Below the pieces are notes generated by a model. The model worked only from the letters and a program-made list of their open reading frames with translations. It was not told where the DNA came from and made no database searches. A DNA stretch of 47,939 nucleotides, taken from contig JAPOYU010000085.1 in the NCBI GenBank assembly GCA_026706395.1, positions 1 to 47,939 of the forward strand, given 5' to 3'. Below, in pieces: positions 1-8,708 of the stretch. A program made the translations under genes and the position numbers. Source of the stretch: Chloroflexota bacterium (GTDB taxonomy: Bacteria; Chloroflexota; Anaerolineae; Aggregatilineales; Phototrophicaceae). How positions within the stretch are numbered: the stretch's first letter is position 1; each line of letters begins with the position of its first letter.

Positions 1-2995
1 TTGGACCAATGCGCGTCGCCTTCAGTTCCAGAGTTAGCGTCGGCGCTGTTGTAGGCTCCGGGCTAAGCGCAACCTCGGTTTCGCGCGGAGCAGGCAGGTC
101 TGTAGCAGGGATGAGGGGCGATACGACAGGCGCTTCGGTTTCGGTCGCGGTTGGACTCGCAGGCTTCGGCAGCGGTGTTTGGGTCGGCGCAATCGTCGCG
201 GTCGCTGTCGCACGTGTAACGAAAGGTGATGGGGACGGTACAACCGTGTCGGGCGTCGGCGTAGCAGTAAGCACAGGTGTCGGGGTCAGCGTGACGACTT
301 CGACAATAGGCGATCCCACCGGCGGAACTACGGCCGTTTCGATTCTGTCTACTGTGGGATGTGGGCTCGAAATAGCTGTGACCGCGGGCGCCGTCACAGC
401 AGGCATTTCGGTCGCTGTCGCAGTCAAGTCGGCCGCGACAGATTCAAGCGTCGCCGTCGCAGTGGGCGAATCTGCTGCGGTGGGTGCAGCGGTTACAGCC
501 CTGTCTTCCGGTGTATTCGTGGCCGTCGGCTCCATCGTTTGTGTGACAGCTGGAATCGTGCTGGTCGCGTCTACAGGCGTAGCGGTGGGCGGCAAACTCG
601 TCTCTGTAGCTTGAAGTTTTGGCGGAGTAACCGGCTGAGTCGATGGAAGCGGAATGCGGCGAACTGTTCGCTCATTCCGGTCTACCTCGAAGCGATCGTC
701 TGATGTGGCCGGTAGGACCACGACGTTGATTGCAACTGACGGCGTTGTCGGCAGATCAGTGAATGTTGGTGACGCTGGTTGGCTGGGCGTCGCCGGCAGA
801 GTCGCTACAGGCGTCGGCGTTGCTGTTGCTTTGGTTGCCGATGGGCCAGTGCGCGTCGCTGTCAGCTCCAGAGTGAATGTCGGCGCTGTTGTAACTTCTG
901 GACTTGGCGTCAGCTCAGTTTCGCGCGGAGCGGGCAGGTCTGTCGCAGGAATGAGGGGCGGTTCGGCAGGCGCTTCGGTTTCGGTCGCGGTTGGTCTCGC
1001 AGGCTTCGTCAGCAATGTTTGGGTTGGCGAAATCGTCGAGGTCGTCGTTGGGCTAATGCGCGTCGCTGTCAGCTCCAGAGTTGACGTCGGCGCTGTTGTA
1101 GGTTCCGGGCTAAGCGCAACCTCGGTTTCGCGCCGAACAGGCAAGTCTGTCTCAGGAATGAGGGTCGGTAGGACAGGCGCTTCGGTTTCGGTCGCGGTTG
1201 GTCTCGCAGGCTTCGTCAGCAATGTTTGGGTTGGCGAAATCGTCGAGGTCGTCGTTGGGCTAATGCGCGTCGCTGTCAGCTCCAGAGTTGACGTCGGCGC
1301 TGTTGTAGGTTCCGGGCTAAGCGCAACCTCGGTTTCGCGCCGAACAGGCAAGTCTGTCTCAGGAATGAGGGTCGGTAGGACAGGCGCTTCGGTTTCGGTC
1401 GCGGTTGGACTCGCCGGTTTCGGCAGCGGTGTTTGGGTCGGCACAATCGTTACGAGGACTGTCGCGCGTATAGCGAATGGTGATGGAGATGGGACAACCG
1501 TGACCGCCAAAGCAGTCGCCGCCAATTGAGTCGCGCGTGTTGTTTCGACGGCCGTGACCGCATCGTCGGGCGTCGGCGTGGCGGTACGCACAGGTGTCGG
1601 AGTCAGCGTAAGGACTTCGACCGTAGGTGAATCCGCCACAGCAGGCATTTCGGTCGCTGTCGCAGTCAAGTCGGCCGCGACAGTTTCAAGCGTCCCCGTC
1701 GCCGTGGGCGAATCTGCTGCGGTGGGTACAGCGGTTACAGCCCTGTCTTCCGGTGTATTCGTGGCCGTCGGCTCCATCGTTTGCGTGACAGTCGGTATCG
1801 CGCCGGTCGCGTCTACATGTGTCGCGGTGGGCGGCAAACTCGTCTCTGTAGCTTGAAGTTTCGGCGGAGTAAACGGCTGAGTCGATGGAAGCGGAATGCG
1901 GCGAACTGTTCGCTCATTCCGATCTACCTCGAAGCGATCGTCTGATGTGGCCGGTAGGACCACGACGTTGATTGCAACTGAAGGCGGTGCCGGCGTGTCA
2001 GTGTACGTTGGCGACACAGGCTGGCTGGGCGTCGCCGTAACGAGATCATCTGTGGTGACGGGATAGGGCGTAGCTGTTAGCGCTGCTGCCGTAACTTGAG
2101 TGGAGAGCGCTGTCGTGGCGATTTCAGTCGGCGTCGCGGTCGCGCGTTCAGGAGATATTGTAATCTTGCCAGCAGGCGTCAATGTGAGAACGGGCGTAAC
2201 GGTATCGACCGCAAGCGGGGTCGATGTCGCGTCCAAGACCGCGTCGGTAGCCGCCAAAGCAATCGTGGCTGTCGGCGATTCGAAGGGCCTTACAGTCGGC
2301 TGCACGGTGGGCGAGACTGCGCCGACCGTGGGTATGGAGGTCGCTGTCGCCAAGGTGAGGGCTGAGTCAGTTGCCGGTATTACGGGCGACGCAAGCGCCG
2401 GCGTGTCAAGAACCGTCGCTGCCAATTCAATTGTTGCTGTAATTGAAGGCGCTGTCAGGGTGGAAGGAGCAGTTGCGGCGACGGCGCGGTCAGTTGCGCT
2501 GGGAGTCCTTGTTTCAACCGCAGTGGTTGACGGCGGGACAGTAAACGTGGCGGCCGCAGTGGCCGTCCCTGTATCCGTCGTGGCCCTTACCGGGATCGTC
2601 AAGCCGATAGCAGCAGTTGCCGAGGATGTCGGGCGGTCGGTCGCCGTGGCTTCGGGCCTGTCGGATGCGTCTGCTGTGGCAATCGGAGTCGATGTGTCGA
2701 CCACTTGAGTTGTTTCTGTTTCCTCAGGCGTTTCTTGACGCGGCGCAAGAGCAGTCGCAAGCGCGGTGGGAGAAGGCGACAGCTCGACCGATGTAAGCTG
2801 AGGACTTGGCGTCTGCGTTATTGTCTCGGTTGCCGTAGCGTCCTCGGTCGGCGCGATTGGACTGGCGGATGGGCTCAACGGTAAGGGTGGGTCCTGTGTC
2901 GAAGAGGCCAGTAGAACGGCAAATAGGGCGGCAAAAAGCAGCGATACAGCCGCAAGCAGAGCTACGACCAGCTCGTTGCCGATGTTTCGCCGCAT
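1..2995 (-). CDS. Membrane-anchored Thr/Pro/Ala-rich repeat protein (partial, C-terminus outside window)
   Basis: Checking the minus strand codon by codon from the ATG at 2995 to the left edge finds no stop in 998 codons, so the gene continues outside the window. The N-terminus reads MRRNIGNEL followed by a hydrophobic helix (residues about 9-31) with no lipobox Cys, so it is probably a signal anchor. The rest is almost entirely Thr, Pro, Ala, Ser, Glu and Val in motifs such as SPTATETEAPV and LSPEPTTAPTSTLELTATR. A less simple motif (DRFEVDRNERTVRRIPLPS) occurs twice. Nested DNA repeats underlie the protein repeats. It starts 3 bases after the stop of the kinase-like gene, so the two are probably co-transcribed. 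Plus-strand open frames here are Val/Gly/Ala-rich shadows. Such tracts are typical of extracellular linkers or stalks. No catalytic domain is visible and the function is unknown. Confidence 0.8.
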   Translation of the reverse strand, partial: MRRNIGNELVVALLAAVSLLFAALFAVLLASSTQDPPLPLSPSASPIAPTEDATATETITQTPSPQLTSVELSPSPTALATALAPRQETPEETETTQVVDTSTPIATADASDRPEATATDRPTSSATAAIGLTIPVRATTDTGTATAAATFTVPPSTTAVETRTPSATDRAVAATAPSTLTAPSITATIELAATVLDTPALASPVIPATDSALTLATATSIPTVGAVSPTVQPTVRPFESPTATIALAATDAVLDATSTPLAVDTVTPVLTLTPAGKITISPERATATPTEIATTALSTQVTAAALTATPYPVTTDDLVTATPSQPVSPTYTDTPAPPSVAINVVVLPATSDDRFEVDRNERTVRRIPLPSTQPFTPPKLQATETSLPPTATHVDATGAIPTVTQTMEPTATNTPEDRAVTAVPTAADSPTATGTLETVAADLTATATEMPAVADSPTVEVLTLTPTPVRTATPTPDDAVTAVETTRATQLAATALAVTVVPSPSPFAIRATVLVTIVPTQTPLPKPASPTATETEAPVLPTLIPETDLPVRRETEVALSPEPTTAPTSTLELTATRISPTTTSTISPTQTLLTKPARPTATETEAPVLPTLIPETDLPVRRETEVALSPEPTTAPTSTLELTATRISPTTTSTISPTQTLLTKPARPTATETEAPAEPPLIPATDLPAPRETELTPSPEVTTAPTFTLELTATRTGPSATKATATPTPVATLPATPSQPASPTFTDLPTTPSVAINVVVLPATSDDRFEVDRNERTVRRIPLPSTQPVTPPKLQATETSLPPTATPVDATSTIPAVTQTMEPTATNTPEDRAVTAAPTAADSPTATATLESVAADLTATATEMPAVTAPAVTAISSPHPTVDRIETAVVPPVGSPIVEVVTLTPTPVLTATPTPDTVVPSPSPFVTRATATATIAPTQTPLPKPASPTATETEAPVVSPLIPATDLPAPRETEVALSPEPTTAPTLTLELKATRIGP
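396..741. repeat. Long dispersed direct repeat, copy A (partner at 1638-1983)
   Basis: About 346 bases match 1638-1983 at a constant offset of 1,242 bases with few substitutions. 1,242 is six times 207 and a multiple of three. The block encodes the only non-simple motif of the repeat protein (DRFEVDRNERTVRRIPLPS) plus flanking Thr/Pro-rich sequence. Confidence 0.8.
968..1407. repeat. 207-bp tandem repeat, about 2.1 copies
   Basis: Sequence at 1051 recurs at 1258, exactly 207 bases (69 codons) later. Identity at this offset is essentially perfect from about 968 to about 1407 and then decays. An older copy of the same unit begins near 851, also 207 bases upstream. The period is a multiple of three, so the repeat-protein frame is kept. 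The near-perfect identity indicates a recent duplication by slippage or unequal crossing-over. Confidence 0.85.
1638..1983. repeat. Long dispersed direct repeat, copy B (partner at 396-741)
   Basis: Second copy of the block at 396-741, with about 95% identity by eye. Sequence to the left of each copy also aligns (11 onward with 1265 onward), but at an offset of 1,254, a difference of four codons. This points to an ancient block duplication of roughly 1.25 kb followed by small in-frame indels. Confidence 0.78.
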
Positions 2996-2998
2996 AGG

Positions 2999-5900
2999 TT
3001 AATCCTCAATTGATGCGGCCAATTGCAAGGGTAAAGCGAGATGAAAGACCGAGCCGGCGTTCAGGTCGCTGGTGACCCAAAGGTCGCCGTCCAAGGCGCG
3101 CACGTAGGCCCTGGCGATGCTCATGCCGACGCCGGTGTCGCTCAAGCCGTCGATGCTCGGGTAGGCGCTGCGATACTTGCGGGCGAAGACCCGGGGCAAG
3201 TCCGCCGGCGCAATACCACCGCCTCGGTCGGTCACTGATATTATCAAGACGTCGGCAGGTTCAGCGGCGTCGGGAAGATGCAGTCGGTCGGCTTTTGCGC
3301 TGATATTGATTTGCGAGCCGAGTGGCGATACGTCACTGGCGTTATTGACGAGGCGCGTAAGGATCTGAATCAAGCCGTTGGCGTCGGCGCTGATCGGCGG
3401 CAGATGATCAGCGAGCGACAACTCGATTTGGAGTTCCTTTTCGCCCAAGCGCCCAGAAGTTGCGCGTATTACCTCATCGATCACGCTCATGACATCAATA
3501 TCGCCGTGAGGAAATCGCGACGCCGGCGAATCAAGATCGACCGCCTTTTGCAATTCATCGATGACTCGATCGAGTTTGCCTAGATGATCCGACATGAGCC
3601 GTAATACCTGTTGCTGCGCCGAGCCAAGTATCCCGAGCGATTCAGCCAAGAGCAGATCAGTGTAGTCGGACAAGGACGTCAAGGGCCTATGCAAGTCCTC
3701 GATGACGCTCGACAAGGTGTCTTGTTGCCATGGCCTGTATTCTATGGTTGTTTCGGCGGAGTCGGGCTGCAGCTGCGGATAAGTTTCACGGGCGGACTCT
3801 AATTCCCTGCGCGCGTCGCTCAAATCCAGCGCCAGCTCTTCGCGCTGCTCGGCGAGGCGCTCGATAGTCGCGCGGAGTTCTTCAAGCTCGCCTTGAGCAT
3901 CAGTGTCGGTAGACCTGTCCGCGCCTTCGGCCACTGCAGCGTTGACTTTCGCCGTCAGTTGGTCACGCAGCTTCAATAAGTTGTCGCGCTCCTCGGTCAA
4001 CTCCTGAATACGCTGATTGATGACTTCATGGCCCTCCGCGCTCGCGGAGAGCTGCTCATTCAATTGGACGTTCTGCGCCTGTAACTCGGCCTGTTCCGCT
4101 TCCGCTTCATGCAACTTGGCCTGCAACTGCTGCTGCTCCCGACGCATGTCTTCCCGCGCATTGAGAAGTTGGTCGTGATCGGCGCTGAGGTGTCGGAGCT
4201 GCTGTTGCAACTCTTCAAGGTCGCCGCCGCCGGGCGCCATGCGTTTGCGCCGCTCCTTGACCAATGCGGCGCGGTCTTCGTTGACGTCATTTAGCTGCTG
4301 CCCAAGCGTTTCCCTTTCAGCGGAAAGCTGAATCAACAACTGAGTCATGCTGCTGTATCGCCCGCTGATGCCCAGAGATTCGAGCTTCGCGGCGATCGAA
4401 TCCAATCTTCTCTGCTGCTGGTCGCGTTCTAATTCCAGTTGCGCTGTTTCATCCGCCAAGCTCTGAAGAATCGCCGTGACGCCGTCGGTTGCAGCGGTCT
4501 TGCCCATCACCAAGACAGCGTTGATTTGGCGGCGCAGGCGGTCGCGCGCGCTTTCAATCAGATTGTATTCCTTGTGCAGGTACTCTCGAATGACCTGCGC
4601 AAGGGACTCCCCGCTGCCGGGGTTGCGAACCCGCAAGACCGTCTCCGCATCCAGGAGATCCCGCGCCGAAAGTTCGCAGACGTCCCGCAAGTGCGCTTGT
4701 TCATCGAAGATGGCGGTCAAACGCCTTACGGCGCCAGAATCGCCTTTGGCCGCGAGGTTGTCCAGCATACGCACCTGTTGCTGCTGCAACTGCTGCTTCA
4801 ACTCCGCCATTTGGGATATCAGACGGCCGCTGCGCCCGACGACCGGGTCGAGACTCCCTTCCAGTTCCTTCCGATTTGTATCAAGCGCGGATGGATCTAC
4901 TGTAGTGGCCCCGGGCTTGTCAGCGATCATGTCGATGAACTGCTCTTCAGCCTGGGAACTGGACTCCGTCCTTATCGATGACCAGGCGAGAATATGTGCC
5001 GCGACGATGCCGATATCGCGCAAGGCTTCGATTTCTTGCACGGAGAGATCTGTCTGACGATATGGCAAGGTGACGAGCAATACCGCAATCAGGTCGCCTC
5101 CCAGCGAAAGGGGTTGAACATATACGTTGCTCAATGGAGAAAGGTTTAGACGCCGGAACAGATCTTGCAATTCATCGGCATGATATTCGGGAAATAAGAT
5201 CGTTTGCTCGCCTCTTTTTGACGCTTCCAGGAGCGTCGGCTGTTCGCTCAGGTTTAGCGAAATCCCCCGCAGGGTTTGATCCGCTACCCGGTCGTATCCA
5301 GCGGTGACATCGGCGTAATGGTTCTCTTGCAGGTGGATCAGCACACAGACATCGGCGCCGATGGACTCCAAGGTGGATTTAACGATTTGCTCCGGTACAA
5401 GTCTTCCGTCAGGCTTATCGAGCATTATACCGATTGCGTTCAGCAGTTTCTGCGAGTCGCCATGTACCGGCGCGGCAGCGAAGTTCCACGATGAGGCCGA
5501 GGCCGAAAGCGACTCTTGCACAGGAGCAACTTCATCGGATGGCGTCAGTCCAAGCGCTGATGACGGCTGTGATGCGGCTAGCACGACCTCCACCAAGCTG
5601 TTCTCGAGCAAGGCAACAGCAAGACGATAGATAATCATCGGCAAAAGTATGAGCCCGGCAACGTAAGCCAATCGAGAGCCGCCAAGATAACTGCCGCTCG
5701 CATCGCCCTGCGAGAGCCGATACAAATCAAAACCGTTGCCAACGATCAGCAAAAGGAAGAAGAGTATTTTGAGGGGCGCATCCAAGATGCTTCGGGCATT
5801 CAGCAATGTGAGAAGCGCGCCGAAAATGGCGATCGTGACCGGCGCCGCCGACCAGATCAGCGCGAAAGCGCTCCGGTTAAATGCCGAGGTCCTGGCGGAC

Positions 5901-6319
5901 TCCGCAAGCCAGTTGCCTGCGGTGTTTAGGTAGAGCAACGTCAACACCAAAGTCAGACCAATAATGAAGAGGTTTGACCGGTTGCGCCAATCAACAAAGT
6001 CAGCGCTGAGGAATGCCCAGGCAAGTACGGTCAAAGTGACGGCGAATGCCAAGCGTTCTAATGGAGGCATAAAGCGGTTGGCGTCCAGCGTGGCGGATTG
6101 TGCCAGTACCGCGGCGCCCAGCATCACCAGCCAGACGACTACCAAAGCGGCGGAAGCAATGAGATAGCGACGGGTTGAATGCTCGTATGGAAAGCGAGAA
6201 CGGTGGCCAAATGCTAGGAACAAGGCGCCAAGGCTCAGCGCTATCACCAGTAGAAAGAAGAGAAGATCACCCGGGAATACGACAAAGAGATTGAGGATGT
6301 CTAGCGGTGTTCTGGACAA
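2999..6319 (-). CDS. Seven-helix GAF/coiled-coil histidine-kinase-like protein with degenerate H-box
   Basis: 1,106 residues from a TTG start (GGATGG lies upstream). About seven hydrophobic helices occupy residues 13-240. A GAF-like domain follows at about 290-450. A very long Gln/Glu/Arg-rich coiled coil spans about 500-860, and an HATPase_c domain lies at the C-terminus. The ATP-binding boxes look intact: N-box around 982-997 (LVNNASD), G1 DRGGGI near 1031, G2 DTGVGMS near 1061. In the dimerization helix the usual H-E-L-R-T-P reads E874-D-L-H-R-P, so the phospho-accepting His position is Glu and the only nearby His is three residues later. It may be a pseudokinase or scaffold, or use His877 abnormally. 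No response regulator is adjacent. The repeat-protein gene follows 3 bases downstream, which suggests a shared envelope-sensing role (inference). Confidence 0.85.
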   Translation of the reverse strand: MSRTPLDILNLFVVFPGDLLFFLLVIALSLGALFLAFGHRSRFPYEHSTRRYLIASAALVVVWLVMLGAAVLAQSATLDANRFMPPLERLAFAVTLTVLAWAFLSADFVDWRNRSNLFIIGLTLVLTLLYLNTAGNWLAESARTSAFNRSAFALIWSAAPVTIAIFGALLTLLNARSILDAPLKILFFLLLIVGNGFDLYRLSQGDASGSYLGGSRLAYVAGLILLPMIIYRLAVALLENSLVEVVLAASQPSSALGLTPSDEVAPVQESLSASASSWNFAAAPVHGDSQKLLNAIGIMLDKPDGRLVPEQIVKSTLESIGADVCVLIHLQENHYADVTAGYDRVADQTLRGISLNLSEQPTLLEASKRGEQTILFPEYHADELQDLFRRLNLSPLSNVYVQPLSLGGDLIAVLLVTLPYRQTDLSVQEIEALRDIGIVAAHILAWSSIRTESSSQAEEQFIDMIADKPGATTVDPSALDTNRKELEGSLDPVVGRSGRLISQMAELKQQLQQQQVRMLDNLAAKGDSGAVRRLTAIFDEQAHLRDVCELSARDLLDAETVLRVRNPGSGESLAQVIREYLHKEYNLIESARDRLRRQINAVLVMGKTAATDGVTAILQSLADETAQLELERDQQQRRLDSIAAKLESLGISGRYSSMTQLLIQLSAERETLGQQLNDVNEDRAALVKERRKRMAPGGGDLEELQQQLRHLSADHDQLLNAREDMRREQQQLQAKLHEAEAEQAELQAQNVQLNEQLSASAEGHEVINQRIQELTEERDNLLKLRDQLTAKVNAAVAEGADRSTDTDAQGELEELRATIERLAEQREELALDLSDARRELESARETYPQLQPDSAETTIEYRPWQQDTLSSVIEDLHRPLTSLSDYTDLLLAESLGILGSAQQQVLRLMSDHLGKLDRVIDELQKAVDLDSPASRFPHGDIDVMSVIDEVIRATSGRLGEKELQIELSLADHLPPISADANGLIQILTRLVNNASDVSPLGSQINISAKADRLHLPDAAEPADVLIISVTDRGGGIAPADLPRVFARKYRSAYPSIDGLSDTGVGMSIARAYVRALDGDLWVTSDLNAGSVFHLALPLQLAASIED

Positions 6320-6518
6320 TTCACACCATCCGTATTGGCCTGACAGCCGGCCCTATCAATAACCGGCTTATCAAACGGCGCGGCTTGCCATAGCGACAAG
6401 CGCATACCGCTTGCAAGCCAGTCTGGTTACCGAGTCAGTATAGCATAAGCATGAATAGCGTACTGACGGAACAGCATGGACCTGTTGAGGACGCGGACGG
6501 GCGCAACCTGGATTGCCG

Positions 6519-6547
6519 TTGACGCTGGAAATGCAACATTCTACACT
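6519..6547 (+). promoter_or_regulatory. Predicted promoter of the Nudix gene
   Basis: TTGACG at 6519-6524, a 17-base spacer and TACACT at 6542-6547. Transcription would begin near 6554, which leaves a leader of about 22 bases before the ATG at 6577 and argues against the TTG at 6559 as start. The rest of the 257-base divergent interval (6320-6576) shows no gene. No convincing promoter for the kinase-like gene was identified there. Confidence 0.6.
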
Positions 6548-6576
6548 CGGTAAGGCGCTTGGTTTATCTGACGAAA

Positions 6577-7062
6577 ATGATGACGAGACAGATTGCTGCC
6601 CTGCTGCGCAGGTTTCCCTTTCTATTGCGCTTCCCATACATGATCTACAGTCGAGCGCAAGCCCGCTATACCCTCGGCGTCGCCGCGGTGGTTTTCGACG
6701 ACAGCGGTCAGGTTCTGCTGGTTGAACACGCCTATCATCCGCGCTATCCTTGGGGATTGCCCGGCGGCTGGGTAGACGGGGATGAAGATCCGTCAAACAG
6801 TGTCCTGCGCGAGCTAAAAGAAGAACTGCAGCTCGAAGCGGAGGCTTTGCTTGTTGTACACGCGAGCAAGACCGCGCCTAATCATTTAGATCTTGCTTTC
6901 CTTTGCGAAGCTAGAGGCCCGATCGGCGCATTGAGTCATGAGTTGCTCGGCTTTCGGTGGGTCGACGCGGAGCGCCTGCCGAGCCTGAAGCCCTTTCATC
7001 GCCGTTCGATTGAGGCGGCCCGCGCCCTGCATGGAAGGAGCATGACATGGGAGCGAGCCTGA
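6577..7062 (+). CDS. Nudix hydrolase
   Basis: 161 residues from the ATG at 6577. An in-frame TTG at 6559 is a less likely start because the predicted promoter ends just before it. The Nudix box is nearly perfect, G-x5-E-x7-R-E-L-x-E-E, within GGWVDGDEDP...RELKEEL (about residues 64-86); only the late Gly of the signature is Gln. The family hydrolyses nucleoside diphosphates linked to another moiety, with Mg2+ bound by the box Glu residues. The substrate cannot be told from sequence. A basic, hydrophobic N-terminus (LLRRFPFLLRFPYMIY) precedes the domain and might touch the membrane. The gene overlaps the next one by 16 bases, so they are translationally coupled. Confidence 0.9.
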   Translation: MMTRQIAALLRRFPFLLRFPYMIYSRAQARYTLGVAAVVFDDSGQVLLVEHAYHPRYPWGLPGGWVDGDEDPSNSVLRELKEELQLEAEALLVVHASKTAPNHLDLAFLCEARGPIGALSHELLGFRWVDAERLPSLKPFHRRSIEAARALHGRSMTWERA

Positions 7063-8678
7063 GTTCTCGCCGCCGCCGATCGGGTTTCCCCTTTTTGCTC
7101 ACCCTGTCAGCTCTTTTTGTCGCTGCCGCGAGCGGATTGCTCGTCTACAACCTGGTGGTCTTCAGCCGGCTGGAGCAGCAGTTGCCCGCCGGTGTGACCG
7201 TCGCTGGCATCAGCGTCGGGCGCTTGAGCGAGCGCGATGCTGTCGCCCGCTGGGAGCGAGCATACGCTGAGCCGGTCCTCTTGCTCTTTACCGATAGCGA
7301 TGGCGAACACCCGATCCAACTGCATCCTGACCAGGTTGGCTGGCGCATCAGCAGTGAACCAATGCTTGCGCGGGCCTTGGCTTCGGCTGCTGAGGGAGGC
7401 GGATTCTGGCGGCGTTTCCTCGATTATATGCTTGGCATTGAGCAGACGGTCGCGCAAGATATTCCGCTTGTCGCCGACTATCAGGATAACGCCTTGGAAG
7501 CCTACTTGCGCGATATCGCCGCGCGCTATGATGACCCGCCCGGCCGGGCGACCTTTGATCTGGACACGCTGCGAGTATATCCGGGCGCGAGCGGTTACGC
7601 CCTGGACATCCCCTCCTCCATGACGGCTGTGGATGCCGCGCTGCGTTCGGCAAACCAGCGGATCGTTCGGCTGCCCGTCAGTGGACTGGGCAACGGCCAG
7701 TTAGACATCGGATCCTTGCAAGCGCTAATTATCAACTATTTGGACAGCAAGGGCTTCATCTACGACGGGCTGAGTACAGTGGCGTCGATATACATACTGG
7801 ATTTGAAGACCGGCGACGAGATCAACATCCTGGGCGACGTGGCTTACTCGGCGGCGAGCACGATCAAAGTTCCGATAATCATCGAGTATTTTCGCCGGCT
7901 TGATCGCGAGCCGACGGCCGGAGAAGCCTGGCTGATCGCAAATTCACTGCTTTGCAGCAACAACAGTTCCTCCAACTTGCTGATGGAAATCGTTGGCGGG
8001 GGCGATATTTTCACCGGTTTGCGCAGCGTATCCAATACGACTCAAGCGATCGGGGCTAGAAATACGTACATCACGGCGCCTTTCTTTCTTGGCGTGGAAG
8101 GCCAGGAGCTTGGCTCAATCGCGGCGCCGGCGACCACCCCGAATGAAACCTTCGATACGCAGCCGGATCCTTTCAATCAGACGACGGCGGAAGACTTGGG
8201 CGCGATATTCAGCTTGGTATACGACTGCGCTACCTACGATTCCGGCTTGGCTTTGTCGCTGCCGTCAGGCCAGATCACGCAGCAGGAATGCCGCCGCATC
8301 CTGGAGGTCATGAGCGCCAACGATTTGGAACGATTGCTGCAGGGCGGAATCCCGCGGGGTACGCGCATCGCGCACAAGAACGGCTGGATATTCGATACCG
8401 TTGGCGACGCCGGCGTTGTGTATTCGCCAAATGGGCGACATTATGTGATATCGGTGTTTCTCTGGGAAGAGACCGAGTTTCAGGACTACGAAAAGCTGTG
8501 GCCGCTGGTGGAAGCGATATCGCGCGCGGCATGGAACTTTTTCAATCCTGAGCATGCATTGCTGCAGCCGCGCAATGATCTGCCGCCAACGGCGATCGAG
8601 TGCGAGGGGAACTATCTGCCACCCAGCGCAGACGCGGTCAATCTCGATGACATCAACAGTTGGAAGCGGAACCAGTAA
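7047..8678 (+). CDS. Membrane-anchored serine beta-lactamase-fold protein with N-terminal YoaR/VanW-like region
   Basis: 543 residues, with a GGAAGGA Shine-Dalgarno inside the end of the Nudix gene. A basic N-terminus and one helix (about 13-38) anchor it outside the cell. Residues about 48-215 contain the PAGVTVAGISVGRLS pattern of YoaR-type putative peptidoglycan-binding domains. The C-terminal half is a class A beta-lactamase/PBP-like fold: S271-T-I-K274 (SxxK), S304-N-N306 (in place of SDN) and HKNG near residue 445 (in place of KTG). The class A omega-loop Glu is not obvious, so true beta-lactamase activity is unproven. A cell-wall hydrolase or peptidase-like role is as likely. Its overlap with the Nudix gene suggests joint expression. 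Confidence 0.82.
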   Translation: MGASLSSRRRRSGFPFLLTLSALFVAAASGLLVYNLVVFSRLEQQLPAGVTVAGISVGRLSERDAVARWERAYAEPVLLLFTDSDGEHPIQLHPDQVGWRISSEPMLARALASAAEGGGFWRRFLDYMLGIEQTVAQDIPLVADYQDNALEAYLRDIAARYDDPPGRATFDLDTLRVYPGASGYALDIPSSMTAVDAALRSANQRIVRLPVSGLGNGQLDIGSLQALIINYLDSKGFIYDGLSTVASIYILDLKTGDEINILGDVAYSAASTIKVPIIIEYFRRLDREPTAGEAWLIANSLLCSNNSSSNLLMEIVGGGDIFTGLRSVSNTTQAIGARNTYITAPFFLGVEGQELGSIAAPATTPNETFDTQPDPFNQTTAEDLGAIFSLVYDCATYDSGLALSLPSGQITQQECRRILEVMSANDLERLLQGGIPRGTRIAHKNGWIFDTVGDAGVVYSPNGRHYVISVFLWEETEFQDYEKLWPLVEAISRAAWNFFNPEHALLQPRNDLPPTAIECEGNYLPPSADAVNLDDINSWKRNQ

Positions 8679-8708
8679 AAACGGAAAGATATAGAACCGC
8701 AGCGGGCG

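Noticed and set aside
9..2708. Plus-strand open frames of 100-290 codons rich in Val, Ala, Gly and Ser
   Set aside because: They are complementary shadows of the minus-strand Thr/Pro-rich frame, which is longer, starts with a membrane helix and follows the kinase-like gene. They have frequent stops and no ribosome-binding sites.
1..2995. CRISPR array or mobile element in the repeat-rich left end
   Set aside because: Repeats are long, direct, codon-phased and lack spacers; no transposase or terminal inverted repeats were seen.
6371..6796. 141-codon minus-strand frame between the kinase-like and Nudix genes
   Set aside because: It overlaps the Nudix gene on the other strand, has no domain and no ribosome-binding site.
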